DNA of 64,000 bases, from NCBI RefSeq assembly GCF_004363095.1, contig NZ_SNYO01000010.1, positions 62,001 to 126,000 of the forward strand, in the 5' to 3' direction. This DNA is from Actinomycetospora succinea (GTDB lineage Bacteria; Actinomycetota; Actinomycetes; Mycobacteriales; Pseudonocardiaceae). This document shows positions 50,818 through 59,268 of the stretch, piece by piece. A program made the translations under genes and the position numbers. The notes beneath the pieces were generated by a model. The model was not told where the DNA came from and ran no database searches. It saw only the letters and a program-made list of their open reading frames with translations. Numbering within the stretch: the stretch's first letter is position 1; each line of letters begins with the position of its first letter.

Positions 50818-51147
50818 ACGGTGGACGGCTCCGGGACATTGGTCTGATCGAGCGTGCAGGGACCCCACGCGGGGGCCGTCGTCCTGGACGCGCGCACCAG
50901 TCGAGCCTGGCGAAACGCCGAGGTGGAGACGAGAATCGCCGCCCACCGCTGCCTGGGTAGCGGAACGCGGACAGGGCGAGACCACTCACGTGGACCTTCA
51001 TCGTAACCGCGTCCGACACGGCCCGGCAATCGGGGCACCCGGTCACGGCCCCCGGCGTGTCGCAGGCGGATCCCACGGCGTGTCGCTCCAGCGCGGCGCC
51101 CTCCCGGGGGACGCGGACCCCGCATCCGGGCGTGTCAGGATGCCCGG
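50818..51147. other. Divergent intergenic region between rpsA and the methyltransferase gene
   Basis: 330 nt. It contains the candidate rpsA promoter and a ~180-nt leader. In the leader I see only a GACCCCACGCGGGGGCC-type hairpin near 50863-50877 and no small gene. The methyltransferase promoter is presumably in the last 100 nt. Confidence 0.5.
51000..51029 (-). promoter_or_regulatory. Candidate housekeeping-sigma promoter of rpsA
   Basis: On the minus strand, TTGCCG (51029-51024), an 18-nt spacer, TACGAT (51005-51000). It would give a leader of ~175 nt. Confidence 0.5.
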
Positions 51148-51996
51148 GTGCCGACGCCGCCCCCTCCCCCGCACGCGGAGGAGCTGCTGGGGGCCGCCGG
51201 GGTCGCGCGCCGGGCGGTCGGACCGGAGGAGTCGAGCGCCGCGAGCCGGGCGTGGTGGGACGCCGACGCCGACGACTACCAGGCCGAGCACGGGGCCTTC
51301 CTCGGCGACGACGACTTCGTCTGGTGCCCCGAGCGCCTGCGGGAGGCCGACGCCCACCTGCTGGGCGACCCCGCGGCCCTGCGCGGCGCCCGGGTCCTCG
51401 AGGTCGGGTGCGGGGCCGCCTCCTGCTCCCGGTGGCTCACGGGCACCGGCGCGCGCGTGCTCGGCCTCGACCTGTCGGCCGGGATGCTGCGCCACGCCCG
51501 CGACGCCGACGCCCGCACCGGCGTCACCGTCCCGCTCGTGCAGGCGGACGCCGGCGCGATCCCGCTGCGCGACGGGTGCGTCGACGCCGCCTTCTCCGCC
51601 TTCGGGGCGATCCCCTTCGTCGCCGACCCGGGCGCCGTGATGCGCGAGGTGGCGCGCGTGCTGCGCCCCGGCGCGCCCTGGGTGTTCGCCGTGAACCACC
51701 CCATGCGCTGGATGTTCCCCGACGACCCGGGCCCCGAGGGCCTCACCGTGTCCCAGTCCTACTTCGACCGCACCCCGTACGCCGAGCTCGACGACGACGG
51801 CCGCGCGGTCTACGTCGAGCACCACCGCACGCTCGGCGACCGGGTGGCCGACATCGTGGCCGCCGGGCTGGTGCTCGAGCGGCTGGTCGAGCCGGAATGG
51901 CCCGACGACCTCGAGGCGGTCTGGGGCCAGTGGTCGCCGCTGCGGGGCCGGCTGTTCCCGGGCACGGCGATCTTCTGCTGCCGGAGACCCGCGTGA
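51148..51996 (+). CDS. Class I SAM-dependent methyltransferase
   Basis: 282 residues. After a Pro-rich start comes ASRAWWDADADDYQAEHGAFLGDDDFVWCPERLREAD, then motif I VLEVGCGAASCSRWLTGTG, LGLDLSAGMLRHARD, FSAFGAIPFVADPGAVMREVARVLRPGAPWVFAVNHP (motif post-I/IV) and a late FPGTAIFCC strand. It belongs to a common actinobacterial methyltransferase type encoded near rpsA; the substrate is unknown. GTG start at 51148. Its TGA overlaps the GTG of the next gene. Confidence 0.9.
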   Translation: MPTPPPPPHAEELLGAAGVARRAVGPEESSAASRAWWDADADDYQAEHGAFLGDDDFVWCPERLREADAHLLGDPAALRGARVLEVGCGAASCSRWLTGTGARVLGLDLSAGMLRHARDADARTGVTVPLVQADAGAIPLRDGCVDAAFSAFGAIPFVADPGAVMREVARVLRPGAPWVFAVNHPMRWMFPDDPGPEGLTVSQSYFDRTPYAELDDDGRAVYVEHHRTLGDRVADIVAAGLVLERLVEPEWPDDLEAVWGQWSPLRGRLFPGTAIFCCRRPA

Positions 51997-52964
51997 TCGG
52001 GCGCTCGCGGCCGGCGGGGCGCTCGCCCGAGGTCCTGCTCTCGGAGCTGCTGCGCGACCAGCAGGCGCGCTTCGCCGAGATCGACGCCGGCCTGCCGCCC
52101 GCGGTGCTGCCCCCGCCCGGCGACGTGGTGGTCGTCGGCGCCGGGTCGGACGACGAGGCCGCCGCCGTCGTCACCCACCACAGCTGGCCCGCGGGCAGCG
52201 CTCCCCTGCTGTGGTCGGCGGCCGAGGTCACCGAGCTGCACCCGGTGCTCGGGCACGCGGGACGCGCCGGCGCCGACGCGCTGGTCACCGAGTGGCGCGC
52301 CCGCGTCCCGGCGCGGGTCCGCGCGGCGGGCGACTCGGCGGCCGTCGTCACCTGGCCCAGCCGCGACGTCGCGGCCGCGCGGGCGTTCCTCGACCACGGG
52401 CTCGTGCCCCTCGCGGTGCTCGCGGTGCGCCCGCCCGGTCCCCTGCCCGCGGTCGCCGACCCCGACCCGGCCCTGGTCCTGCGCCCGGCCCGCGACGACG
52501 ACCTCGAGGCCTGCGTCGAGCTGGCCATGCACGAGATCGTCTACTCCAGCATGGTCGGCGGGAGCGTGCTGCGCCCCGACGCGGAGGCCGTCAAGCGCGC
52601 GGCCCTGCGGGAGCGTCGCGGGCGCGGCGAGCCGATCTGGGTCGCCGAGCGCGACGGCCGGCTGGTCGGGCTCCTCGAGTGCGGCCTCACGGACTCGACC
52701 CCGGGCTCCTGGCTCGCGGGGCTCCTGCCCGCCGGGCGCTGGGGCTACGTCAACTGCGCCTCGGTGCTGCCCGGGCAGCGGGGCCACGGGGTCGGGCACG
52801 CGCTCGTCACCGCCGCCCTGCCCACCCTGCAGCCGCCCGGCGCGCGCGGCACCTACCTCTACTACAACCCGCCGAACCCCGTGTCCTCGGTGTTCTGGCC
52901 CCGCCACGGCTACCGCCCGCTGTGGACGCTGTGGGAGGTCCGGCCGGCGTCGGCCCTGCGCTGA
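51993..52964 (+). CDS. GNAT-family N-acetyltransferase, two-part
   Basis: 323 residues. The N-terminal half (LLSELLRDQQARFAEIDAGLPPAVLPPPGDVVVVGAGSDDEAAAVV...) is a degenerate GNAT-like lobe. The C-terminal half is a full GNAT fold: LVLRPARDDDLEACVELAMHEIVYSSMVGGSVLRPDAE, then IWVAERDGRLVGLLECG, WGYVNCASVLPGQRGHGVGHALVTAAL (acetyl-CoA binding Q/RxxGxG/A) and the closing YYNPPNPVSSVFWPRHGYRPLWTLWEVRP. Target unknown. The GTG at 51993 is coupled to the methyltransferase stop. Confidence 0.87.
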   Translation: MIGRSRPAGRSPEVLLSELLRDQQARFAEIDAGLPPAVLPPPGDVVVVGAGSDDEAAAVVTHHSWPAGSAPLLWSAAEVTELHPVLGHAGRAGADALVTEWRARVPARVRAAGDSAAVVTWPSRDVAAARAFLDHGLVPLAVLAVRPPGPLPAVADPDPALVLRPARDDDLEACVELAMHEIVYSSMVGGSVLRPDAEAVKRAALRERRGRGEPIWVAERDGRLVGLLECGLTDSTPGSWLAGLLPAGRWGYVNCASVLPGQRGHGVGHALVTAALPTLQPPGARGTYLYYNPPNPVSSVFWPRHGYRPLWTLWEVRPASALR

Positions 52965-52979
52965 GCCCGGGAGCCCCGC

Positions 52980-53588
52980 TCAGACGCTGCGGGCGAGCGC
53001 GTGCTCGACCAGCACGATCAGCGCGCGGGTGCACGAGTCGTCGTCGCGGGCGTCGACGTGCACCAGCGGGCAGCCCGGCGGCACCGCGAGGGCGTCGCGG
53101 ACGAGCTCGTCGTCGACGCCGTCGGTCCCCGGGAACTCGTTGAGGGCGACGACGAACGGGAGCCCGCGGTTCTCGAAGTAGTCGATCGCGGCGAAGCAGT
53201 CGTCGATGCGGCGCAGGTCGACGAGCACGACGGCGCCGACGGCCCCGCGGGCGAGCTCGTCCCACATGAACCAGAACCGCGACTGGCCGGGGGTCCCGAA
53301 CAGGTAGAGGACCAGCGAGTCGTCGATCGTCACGCGGCCGAAGTCCATCGCGACGGTCGTCGTCGTCTTCTCGGGCACGACGCTGGTGTCGTCGACGCCG
53401 TCGGAGAGGCTGGTCATCTGCTGCTCCGTCGACAGCGGCGGCACCTCCGAGAGCGCCGCCACCAGCGTCGTCTTGCCGACGCCGAACCCGCCCGCCACGA
53501 GGATCTTCAGCGGGAGCAGGTCGCGGCGTGCCCCGGGAGCGACGTCGGTCGCCGTCGCCGCCCGACCGTCAGCGTGCACGGAGTCCAT
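52980..53588 (-). CDS. Conservon GTPase CvnD-like (small GTP-binding protein)
   Basis: 202 residues. P-loop KILVAGGFGVGKTTLVAALSEVPPLSTEQQMTSLSDGVDD; DTSVVPEKTTTTVAMDFGRVTI as switch I; LYLFGTPGQSRFWFMWDELARGAVGAVVLVDLRR (G3 with GQ); and VVALNEFPG (G4-like). It is the fourth gene of a CvnABCD cluster, following the DUF742 gene with a ~20-nt overlap. CvnD GTPases form a membrane-associated G-protein-like complex with CvnA-C. The ATG at 53588 fits the family start. No P450 (CvnE) gene follows. Confidence 0.93.
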   Translation of the reverse strand: MDSVHADGRAATATDVAPGARRDLLPLKILVAGGFGVGKTTLVAALSEVPPLSTEQQMTSLSDGVDDTSVVPEKTTTTVAMDFGRVTIDDSLVLYLFGTPGQSRFWFMWDELARGAVGAVVLVDLRRIDDCFAAIDYFENRGLPFVVALNEFPGTDGVDDELVRDALAVPPGCPLVHVDARDDDSCTRALIVLVEHALARSV

Positions 53589-53949
53589 CGAGCAGCCTCT
53601 CCAGGAGTTCGCGTCGGGGGCGACCGTCGGTCCCGACCAGGGGCAGGTGGACAGCGAGGTGGTCCTCGGCGGCGAGGTCGCTGACGAGGACGCGGGCGAC
53701 GCCGACAGGGACGCCGAGCAGCGCACCGATCTCGGCGAGCGACTGCGGCTCGGTGCTCGCCTCGACGATCGCCCGCATCTCGGGCGCCATGCCGGGCGCC
53801 TTCGCGAGGCCCAGCTCGGTGGCGGTCACCAGGGCCTCGATGGGCATGTCGGCCCCGGCGAGCGACCGGGTCCGGCCCGCGGTGAACGCGTAGTTCGGGA
53901 CGACCCGCCCGCCGTCGGCCTGCGGTCGCTGGCGGCGGTCCACGGTCAC
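53569..53949 (-). CDS. Conservon protein CvnC-like (DUF742)
   Basis: 126 residues from the GTG at 53949. It has the DUF742 pattern: RVVPNYAFTAGRTRSLAGADMPIEALVTATELG, then PEMRAIVEASTEPQSLAEIGALLGVPVGVARVLVSDLAAEDHLAVHLP, a winged-helix-like domain. The GTG overlaps the TGA of the Roadblock gene upstream, and its own end overlaps the CvnD start. Confidence 0.92.
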   Translation of the reverse strand: MTVDRRQRPQADGGRVVPNYAFTAGRTRSLAGADMPIEALVTATELGLAKAPGMAPEMRAIVEASTEPQSLAEIGALLGVPVGVARVLVSDLAAEDHLAVHLPLVGTDGRPRRELLERLLDGLRAR

Positions 53950-54365
53950 GGCGCGGACGGGGCGCCGCCGCGCCCGGCGGCCACGCCCGGCGTGAGGGCG
54001 TGCCCGACGCGCGAGGCGAGGAGGGTCATCTCGTACCCGACGAGGCCCATGTCGGCGGACCGGTCGGTGACGACCGCCAACGTGGAGCCGAGGCTGATCG
54101 AGGTCGCGAACAGGTAGCCGCCGTCCATCTCGACGATCGTCTGCGTGACCGGCTCGGCGTCGATGAGCGTCGCCGTGCCGCGGGCCAGGCTCACGAGGCC
54201 GGACACCGCCGCGCAGAGCTGGTCGGCCAGGTGCGGGTCGACGCCGTCGCTCACCGCCAGGCGCAGCCCGTCGGCGGACACGACGAGGACGTGGCACACG
54301 CCGGGGGTGCCGTGCGCGAACTCGGAGAGCAGCCAGTCCAGTCCGCTGTCGGTCGGTGCACTCAC
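53946..54365 (-). CDS. Conservon protein CvnB-like (Roadblock/LC7)
   Basis: 139 residues from the GTG at 54365. It is a typical Roadblock fold: LDWLLSEFAHGTPGVCHVLVVSADGLRLAVSDGVDPHLADQLCAAVSGLVSLARGTATLID, then QTIVEMDGGYLFATSISLGSTLAVVTDRSADMGLVGYEMTLLASRVGHALTPG. Such proteins regulate or bind small GTPases. Coupled by GTGA to both the kinase stop and the DUF742 start. Confidence 0.95.
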   Translation of the reverse strand: MSAPTDSGLDWLLSEFAHGTPGVCHVLVVSADGLRLAVSDGVDPHLADQLCAAVSGLVSLARGTATLIDAEPVTQTIVEMDGGYLFATSISLGSTLAVVTDRSADMGLVGYEMTLLASRVGHALTPGVAAGRGGAPSAP

Positions 54366-56449
54366 GTCTGCCTCCCGGGGGTGCTCCCGCGCTGCGGGTG
54401 GTCGTCGGACGCGGGGGTGCCGTCTCCGTCGTCCGAGATGGCGGACCGGGCCGCGGCCCGGCTGGCCTGGTAGGCCGACAGCGCGTCCATCGCGCCGCGG
54501 CCGGCCGGCGGTCGCTCCGGTCGGTCCGCGTCCGGCCGGCCCGCGTCCGGGGACGCGGTGGCGGCGTGGGCCGCGGACACCGGGGTCGCCGCCGGGATGC
54601 CGGGCGTGCGGCGGATGAGCTCGGGCGCCAGGTGCGACTGGGGCCGGCGCCGGGCGAGGACGAGACCGTTCGGGCCGACGGGCGCCGGGACGTCCTCGTC
54701 GGACCGGCGCGGCGCGGGCGCGCCGGCGGGGATGCCGCCCTCCTCCTGCTCGGCCGGGGCCGGCGGCGGGACGACGATCGGGTGGATCAGGCCGCGCCGG
54801 GCGGGGGCCGCGGCGTCGGCCGCCGGGACGTCCTCGACGGTGGCGTGCGGGTCGCCCGCGTCGGCCTGCTCGGCCTGCTCGGCCTTCTCGCCCTTCTCGG
54901 GGACGGCGACCTCGTCGTCGGCGCCGGGCGCGGCGTGCGCGGACCGGCGGCGCCCGCCGGTGCCGCCGGCCGGGGTGTCGCCGTTCCCGTTCCCCCGGTC
55001 CGGGGCCTCGCGGCCGGGCCAGGCGTGCCGGCCGTTGGCGGGCAGCGGCCCGGAGGCGGGCGCGGCGTGGCCCCAGGTCGGGGCCGGGCCGCCGGCGTCC
55101 GCGGAGCCACGGCGCGGGACGGGCACCGCCGAGGCGGGGACCCGCTCGAGGCCGGAGTCGCCGACCACCGGCACGGTCGGCGTCGCCTCGGCGAACAGCG
55201 CGGCCGGGAGCAGGAGCACCGCGGTCAGACCGCAGCCCGGGGTCGGGGTCAGCGAGACCTCGATGCCGTGGCGCTGGGCGAGGCGGGCGACGACGTGGAA
55301 GCCGAGCCGCCGCGCCGCCGCGGACACGTCGGCGCCCTGCGGGTGGGCGAGCAGCTCGTTGGCCGCGGCGAGCTCGGCGGGCGGCATCCCGATGCCGGTG
55401 TCCTCGACGACGAGCAGGTGCGCGCCCGGCGAGCGGTGGTACGAGCGGCTCTGGATCACCACGGGCGCCGACGGCGGCGAGTAGCGCGCGGCGTTCTCGA
55501 CCAGCTCGGCGATCATGTGGGTGAGGTCGGCGACGGTGCTGCCCACGAGACGCTGGCGCTCGTCGACGGCAAGGGTGACGCGGTCGAGGTCCTCGGTCTC
55601 GGCGACGCCCGCGCGCACGACGTCGCGCAGGGCGACCGGCGCCGACCACACGCGGGCCGGCTGCTCGCCGGAGAGCACCAGGAGGCTCTCGGCGTTGCGC
55701 CGCACCCGGGTGGCGAGGTGGTCGAGCCGGAAGAGGTCGGCGAGCGCGTCGGGGTCGCGCTCGCGCTCCTCGAGGTCGTTGATGATGTCCAGCTGCCGGT
55801 GGAACATCGTCTGGTTGCGGCGGGCGAGGTTCAGCAGCAGTTCCGACGTGAATTCCTGCTGGCGCACCTTCTGGTCGTGCAGTTCCTTCGTGAGCTCGAT
55901 CCGGCGGCGCTGTTCGTCCTCGGTGATCTTCACGAAGATCGCGACGCCCGCGCACGCCAGCAGCACCGCGAATCCGTGGATGAGCGCCCACGCCCACGGG
56001 TTGTGCTGGGCGGCGTGGTGGTTGAAGAACAGCGTCGGCACCAGCAGCGTGCCGAGACCGTGGGAGAGCGTCGTGAAGACGATGTTGACCGCGAACGGCA
56101 CCCAGCTCTGGTAGAGCATGAGGAAACCGATGATCACGAAGAACGAGAAGTGCGCCTCGATGTAGCCGCCGGAGAGGATCACGAGTCCGGCGCACGAGGC
56201 GGACAGGCCCGCCGACACGAAGATCTCGCCGGCCAGACGGCCGGGGACGAACCGGCCGCCGGCCGCCGTGAGCAGCGGCACGAGGGCGACCAGGCCGGCG
56301 AAGAGGAGCGAGTTGCCGACCACCAGCCCGAACACCAGCAGCAGGGGCGCGAGCGAGACCAGCACGGCGAGCAGGAAATGGTGACGCCGCTGCCAGGCCG
56401 CGTCGTCGACCATGTCCCCCCGCGGGAGGTAGTCCATGACACGGGTCAT
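54362..56449 (-). CDS. Conservon sensor histidine kinase CvnA-like
   Basis: 695 residues. Up to six hydrophobic helices lie within residues ~20-190 (HHFLLAVLVSLAPLLLVFGLVV, SFFVIIGFLMLYQSWVPFAV, ALIHGFAVLLACAGVAIFV). Next come a coiled-coil/kinase linker (ITEDEQRRRIELTKELHDQKVRQQEFTSELLLNLARRNQTMFHRQLDIINDLEERERDPDALADLFRLDHLATRVRRNAESLLVLSG) and a HATPase_c domain (HMIAELVENAARYSPP, DTGIGMPPAEL). A ~270-residue low-complexity tail follows. The linker resembles the DHp of CvnA, whose kinase activity is debated. The sensory part is six-helix-like rather than the nitrate-sensor type. Start ATG at 56449. Confidence 0.9.
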   Translation of the reverse strand: MTRVMDYLPRGDMVDDAAWQRRHHFLLAVLVSLAPLLLVFGLVVGNSLLFAGLVALVPLLTAAGGRFVPGRLAGEIFVSAGLSASCAGLVILSGGYIEAHFSFFVIIGFLMLYQSWVPFAVNIVFTTLSHGLGTLLVPTLFFNHHAAQHNPWAWALIHGFAVLLACAGVAIFVKITEDEQRRRIELTKELHDQKVRQQEFTSELLLNLARRNQTMFHRQLDIINDLEERERDPDALADLFRLDHLATRVRRNAESLLVLSGEQPARVWSAPVALRDVVRAGVAETEDLDRVTLAVDERQRLVGSTVADLTHMIAELVENAARYSPPSAPVVIQSRSYHRSPGAHLLVVEDTGIGMPPAELAAANELLAHPQGADVSAAARRLGFHVVARLAQRHGIEVSLTPTPGCGLTAVLLLPAALFAEATPTVPVVGDSGLERVPASAVPVPRRGSADAGGPAPTWGHAAPASGPLPANGRHAWPGREAPDRGNGNGDTPAGGTGGRRRSAHAAPGADDEVAVPEKGEKAEQAEQADAGDPHATVEDVPAADAAAPARRGLIHPIVVPPPAPAEQEEGGIPAGAPAPRRSDEDVPAPVGPNGLVLARRRPQSHLAPELIRRTPGIPAATPVSAAHAATASPDAGRPDADRPERPPAGRGAMDALSAYQASRAAARSAISDDGDGTPASDDHPQRGSTPGRQT

Positions 56450-56880
56450 GCGAGCGATTCACCGTCCTTCTGGTCACCGGTCGTGTCGGGAGAACGCCGC
56501 GGAACCGTACACGCGCCGTTGAGAGTGTCCGCCGAGCGAAGGGGTCGACGTCCTTCCACGGCGTGATTCGCCGCGCGCGATTTCACGCAGCGCGATGACG
56601 AGCCTGTCGTTCGGGTCCGGACGACGCACATCCCGGCGTCCGAGAAGAGTGCTCGAACTCGACCGTTCGGCCGTGGGGGCAACCGGGGCCCCGGCTGTGG
56701 AAAAAGGCTCCGAAAGAGTTCGTGGATGCGCCGGGGGTGGGATGCGGGCCCAAATCCGGCCCGCCGGTTCGACGCGGCCGGGCCACACCGATGACCCGAT
56801 CGGCGCACGGTGTCCGGGGCGAACGCTTCGAGCCCGGACGACCACGGCGCGTGACCGGGTGATCGCCCTCCGGGAGAGGA
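56450..56880. other. Intergenic region upstream of the conservon
   Basis: 431 nt of somewhat lower GC than the flanks. It holds a candidate minus-strand promoter (56504-56531) for the cvn genes. I see no gene in it, and no hairpin strong enough to call beyond weak GC-rich stems. Confidence 0.5.
56504..56531 (-). promoter_or_regulatory. Candidate promoter of the conservon operon
   Basis: On the minus strand CGGACA (56531-56526), a 16-nt spacer, TACGGT (56509-56504), giving a ~50-nt leader to the ATG at 56449. Confidence 0.35.
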
Positions 56881-57732
56881 CTACCTCGGTCCCGACGGGC
56901 GCAACCCCGCCGGATCGGTGAGGTCGGCGGGGACCTCGTCGGGGCGTCGCGCACCCCACTCGCTCGTCGCCAGCGCCCGGTACACCGCGGCGAGCGCCTC
57001 CCCCAGCGCCGGCGTCAGCCCGGCGTCGGCCTGGGTCGCGGCGATCTCGGTCATCTCGTCGACGAAGCGCCACGCCTTGCTCGCCGCGACGGCCGCGGTC
57101 GGCACGCCCGCGTCGGGGAAGCTCAGGCGCAGGTCGTCGACGACGGTGTCGAGGACGCCGTGCTCGGCGGCGGTGACCAGGGCCTGGGCGAGCAGCGCCT
57201 GGTGGCCCTTGCGGACCGACGCCGTGCACATCTTCGCCGCGCTCGCCGCGCCCACCGGCCCGCCGAGCACCAGCCAGCGCACGCCGGGCGCCTCGAGCAC
57301 GGCGACCTCCGCGGCGCGGGGCCCGGACAGGAAGACCCGCGTCGGCGCCGCCGCCCCGGGGTGCGGCGGCGGGCCGGAGATCGCCCCGTCGACGAGGTCG
57401 GCCGGCAGGTCCGCCGCGATCGCCGCGACCGTCGCGGGCGCGACCGCGTCGAGCTCGGCGACGAGCGGCCGGGCCCCGGTGCGCCGGCAGGCGTCCGCGA
57501 CCTCGGCGCCCGCGGCGCGCGCCGACCCGGGCGGCACGACGAGCAGCAGCACCTCGACGGCGACGACGAGGTCGTCGAGCGCGCCGGCGTCCTCGAGCAC
57601 ATCCCGGGCGCGGGCCGCGGTCTCCGGCGAGCGGCCGTGGAGGCTCGCGAGCACGCGGTGCCCGCCGGCCGCCAGGCAGCCGGCGAGAGCCGTGCCCATC
57701 GCGCCGGGCGCGACGACGCCGACCGCGGTCAC
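56881..57732 (-). CDS. NAD(P)-binding DUF1932 dehydrogenase-like protein
   Basis: 283 residues. The N-terminal Rossmann domain (VGVVAPGAMGTALAGCLAAGGHRVLASLHG) resembles 6-phosphogluconate/beta-hydroxyacid dehydrogenases. The C-terminal DUF1932 domain reads SAAKMCTASVRKGHQALLAQALVTAAEHGVLDTVVDDLRLSFPDAG, then RFVDEMTEIAATQADAGL. The substrate is unknown; the Lys in AAKMCTAS corresponds to the catalytic Lys of beta-hydroxyacid dehydrogenases. The GTG start is one base past the stop of the monooxygenase gene, so it lies in the same operon. Confidence 0.85.
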   Translation of the reverse strand: MTAVGVVAPGAMGTALAGCLAAGGHRVLASLHGRSPETAARARDVLEDAGALDDLVVAVEVLLLVVPPGSARAAGAEVADACRRTGARPLVAELDAVAPATVAAIAADLPADLVDGAISGPPPHPGAAAPTRVFLSGPRAAEVAVLEAPGVRWLVLGGPVGAASAAKMCTASVRKGHQALLAQALVTAAEHGVLDTVVDDLRLSFPDAGVPTAAVAASKAWRFVDEMTEIAATQADAGLTPALGEALAAVYRALATSEWGARRPDEVPADLTDPAGLRPSGPR

Positions 57733-57733
57733 G

Positions 57734-59221
57734 TCAGCCGGCCGCTCGCTCGGGCGCGCTCTCCCGCCGCCCGCTCGCCGGCACGAAGCGCATCGCCGCG
57801 TCGTCGACCCGGCTGCGCCGCAGCGCCACGGCGTCGACGGCGTAGTTCATCGCCAGGCGCCACGGCGCGCGGGTGCCCTGCTTCGGGAGCTCGTCGATCG
57901 AGCGCTGGACGTAGCCCGCGCCGAAGTCGAGGAACGGCGCCTCCTCGACGTCCGGGTCGCGCTCGGGCACCGCGACGCCGAGCCCGCGGTCGCGCAGGTG
58001 GCGCAGGAGCCGCACCACGTACTCGGCGACGAGGTCGACCTTGAGCGTCCACGAGGCGTTGGTGTAGCCGATCATGTAGACGAGGTTCGGCACGCCGGAG
58101 AGCATCATGCCCTTGTAGGCCATGGTGTCGGGCAGGTGCACGGGCTCGCCGTCGACGACGAGCTCGGCCCCGCCGAACATCTGCAGCGTCAGCCCCGTGG
58201 CTGTGACGACGACGTCCGCGTCGAGCTCCCGGCCCGAGGACAGGCGGATGCCGGTCTCGGTGAACGTCTCGATGGTGTCGGTGACGATCTCCGCGTTCCC
58301 CCGGCGGATCGCCCGGAACAGGTCGCCGTCGGGGACCATGCACATCCGCTGGTCCCACGGGTCGTACCGCGGGTTGAAGTGGGTGTCGACGTCGTAGCCC
58401 GCCGGCAGCGCCGCCTGGGTGGCCTTGCGCAGGAGCCCGCGCACGAACCGCGGGAAGCGCTGGCTGACCTGGTACAACGTGATGATCTGGGCGATGTTCT
58501 TCGCGCGCGTGAGCGGGTCGGCGACGGCCCTGGGCAGCCAGCGCGAGAGGGCCTCGGCGACCGCGTCGACGCGCCCGATCGAGAGGACGTAGCTCGGCGA
58601 GCGCTGCAGCTGGGTGACGTGGGCGGCCGCGCCGTCCCCCTCCAGCATGGCGGGCACGAGCGTCACCGCCGTCGCCCCGCTGCCGATCACCACGACCCGC
58701 TTTCCGGCGTAGTCGAGCTCGGGGTCCCAGAGCTGCGGGTGGACCACGGTGCCGCCGAAGCCCTCGATGCCGGGCAGGTCGGGCGTGTAGCCGTGGTCGT
58801 AGCGGTAGTAGCCCGAGCACATGAGCAGGAACGAGCAGGTCAGCGGCTGCTGTCCGGGGATCTCGAGGGCCCAGCGCTGGGCGGCGGAGTCCCACGACGC
58901 GCGGGTGAGGCGGTGGCCGTAGCGGATCTTCTCGTCGACCCCGAACTCCTGCGCGGTGTCGCGCACGTACTCGAGGATCGACGGGCCGTCGGCGAGCGCC
59001 GTCGCGCTGCTCCACGGGCGGAAGCGGTAGCCGAGGGTGTGCATGTCGGAGTCCGAGCGGATGCCCGGGTAGCGGAAGAGGCTCCACGTGCCGCCGAGGT
59101 CCTCCCGCGCCTCGAGCACCGCGTAGCGGGTGCCCGGCAGGTCGCGCTCGAGGTGGCACGCGGTCCCGACCCCGGACAGGCCCGCGCCGACGATGACCAC
59201 GTCGAGATGCTCGGTACTCAC
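57734..59221 (-). CDS. EthA-like Baeyer-Villiger monooxygenase
   Basis: 495 residues. The FAD-binding motif is VVIVGAGLSGVGTACHLERD at the N-terminus. Then come GGTWSLFRYPGIRSDSDMHTLGYRFRPW, the BVMO fingerprint FGGTVVHPQLWD (residues 155-166), the NADPH-binding VVVIGSGATAV (177-187), and LPAGYDVDTHFNPRYDPWDQRMCMVPDGD, all close to mycobacterial EthA. It oxidises ketones to esters and would also convert thioamides, cytoplasmically or membrane-peripherally. The GTG at 59221 lies inside a double palindrome. Its operon partner is the DUF1932 gene. Confidence 0.93.
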   Translation of the reverse strand: MSTEHLDVVIVGAGLSGVGTACHLERDLPGTRYAVLEAREDLGGTWSLFRYPGIRSDSDMHTLGYRFRPWSSATALADGPSILEYVRDTAQEFGVDEKIRYGHRLTRASWDSAAQRWALEIPGQQPLTCSFLLMCSGYYRYDHGYTPDLPGIEGFGGTVVHPQLWDPELDYAGKRVVVIGSGATAVTLVPAMLEGDGAAAHVTQLQRSPSYVLSIGRVDAVAEALSRWLPRAVADPLTRAKNIAQIITLYQVSQRFPRFVRGLLRKATQAALPAGYDVDTHFNPRYDPWDQRMCMVPDGDLFRAIRRGNAEIVTDTIETFTETGIRLSSGRELDADVVVTATGLTLQMFGGAELVVDGEPVHLPDTMAYKGMMLSGVPNLVYMIGYTNASWTLKVDLVAEYVVRLLRHLRDRGLGVAVPERDPDVEEAPFLDFGAGYVQRSIDELPKQGTRAPWRLAMNYAVDAVALRRSRVDDAAMRFVPASGRRESAPERAAG

Positions 59222-59256
59222 GCGTACCACCGTAGCGCGTGGTACGCGCGAGTACC
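59213..59256. promoter_or_regulatory. Double-palindrome operator overlapping the monooxygenase promoter and start
   Basis: Two 16-bp palindromes GGTAC-N6-GTACC (59213-59228 and 59241-59256) together form an 18-bp inverted repeat with 17/18 matching arms (59213-59230 and 59239-59256) around 8 bp. Minus-strand TACGGT (59234-59229) is a -10 placed 7 nt before the GTG start. Regulation by repression is likely; the protein is not known. Confidence 0.8.
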
Positions 59257-59268
59257 AGCCGGTGGACG

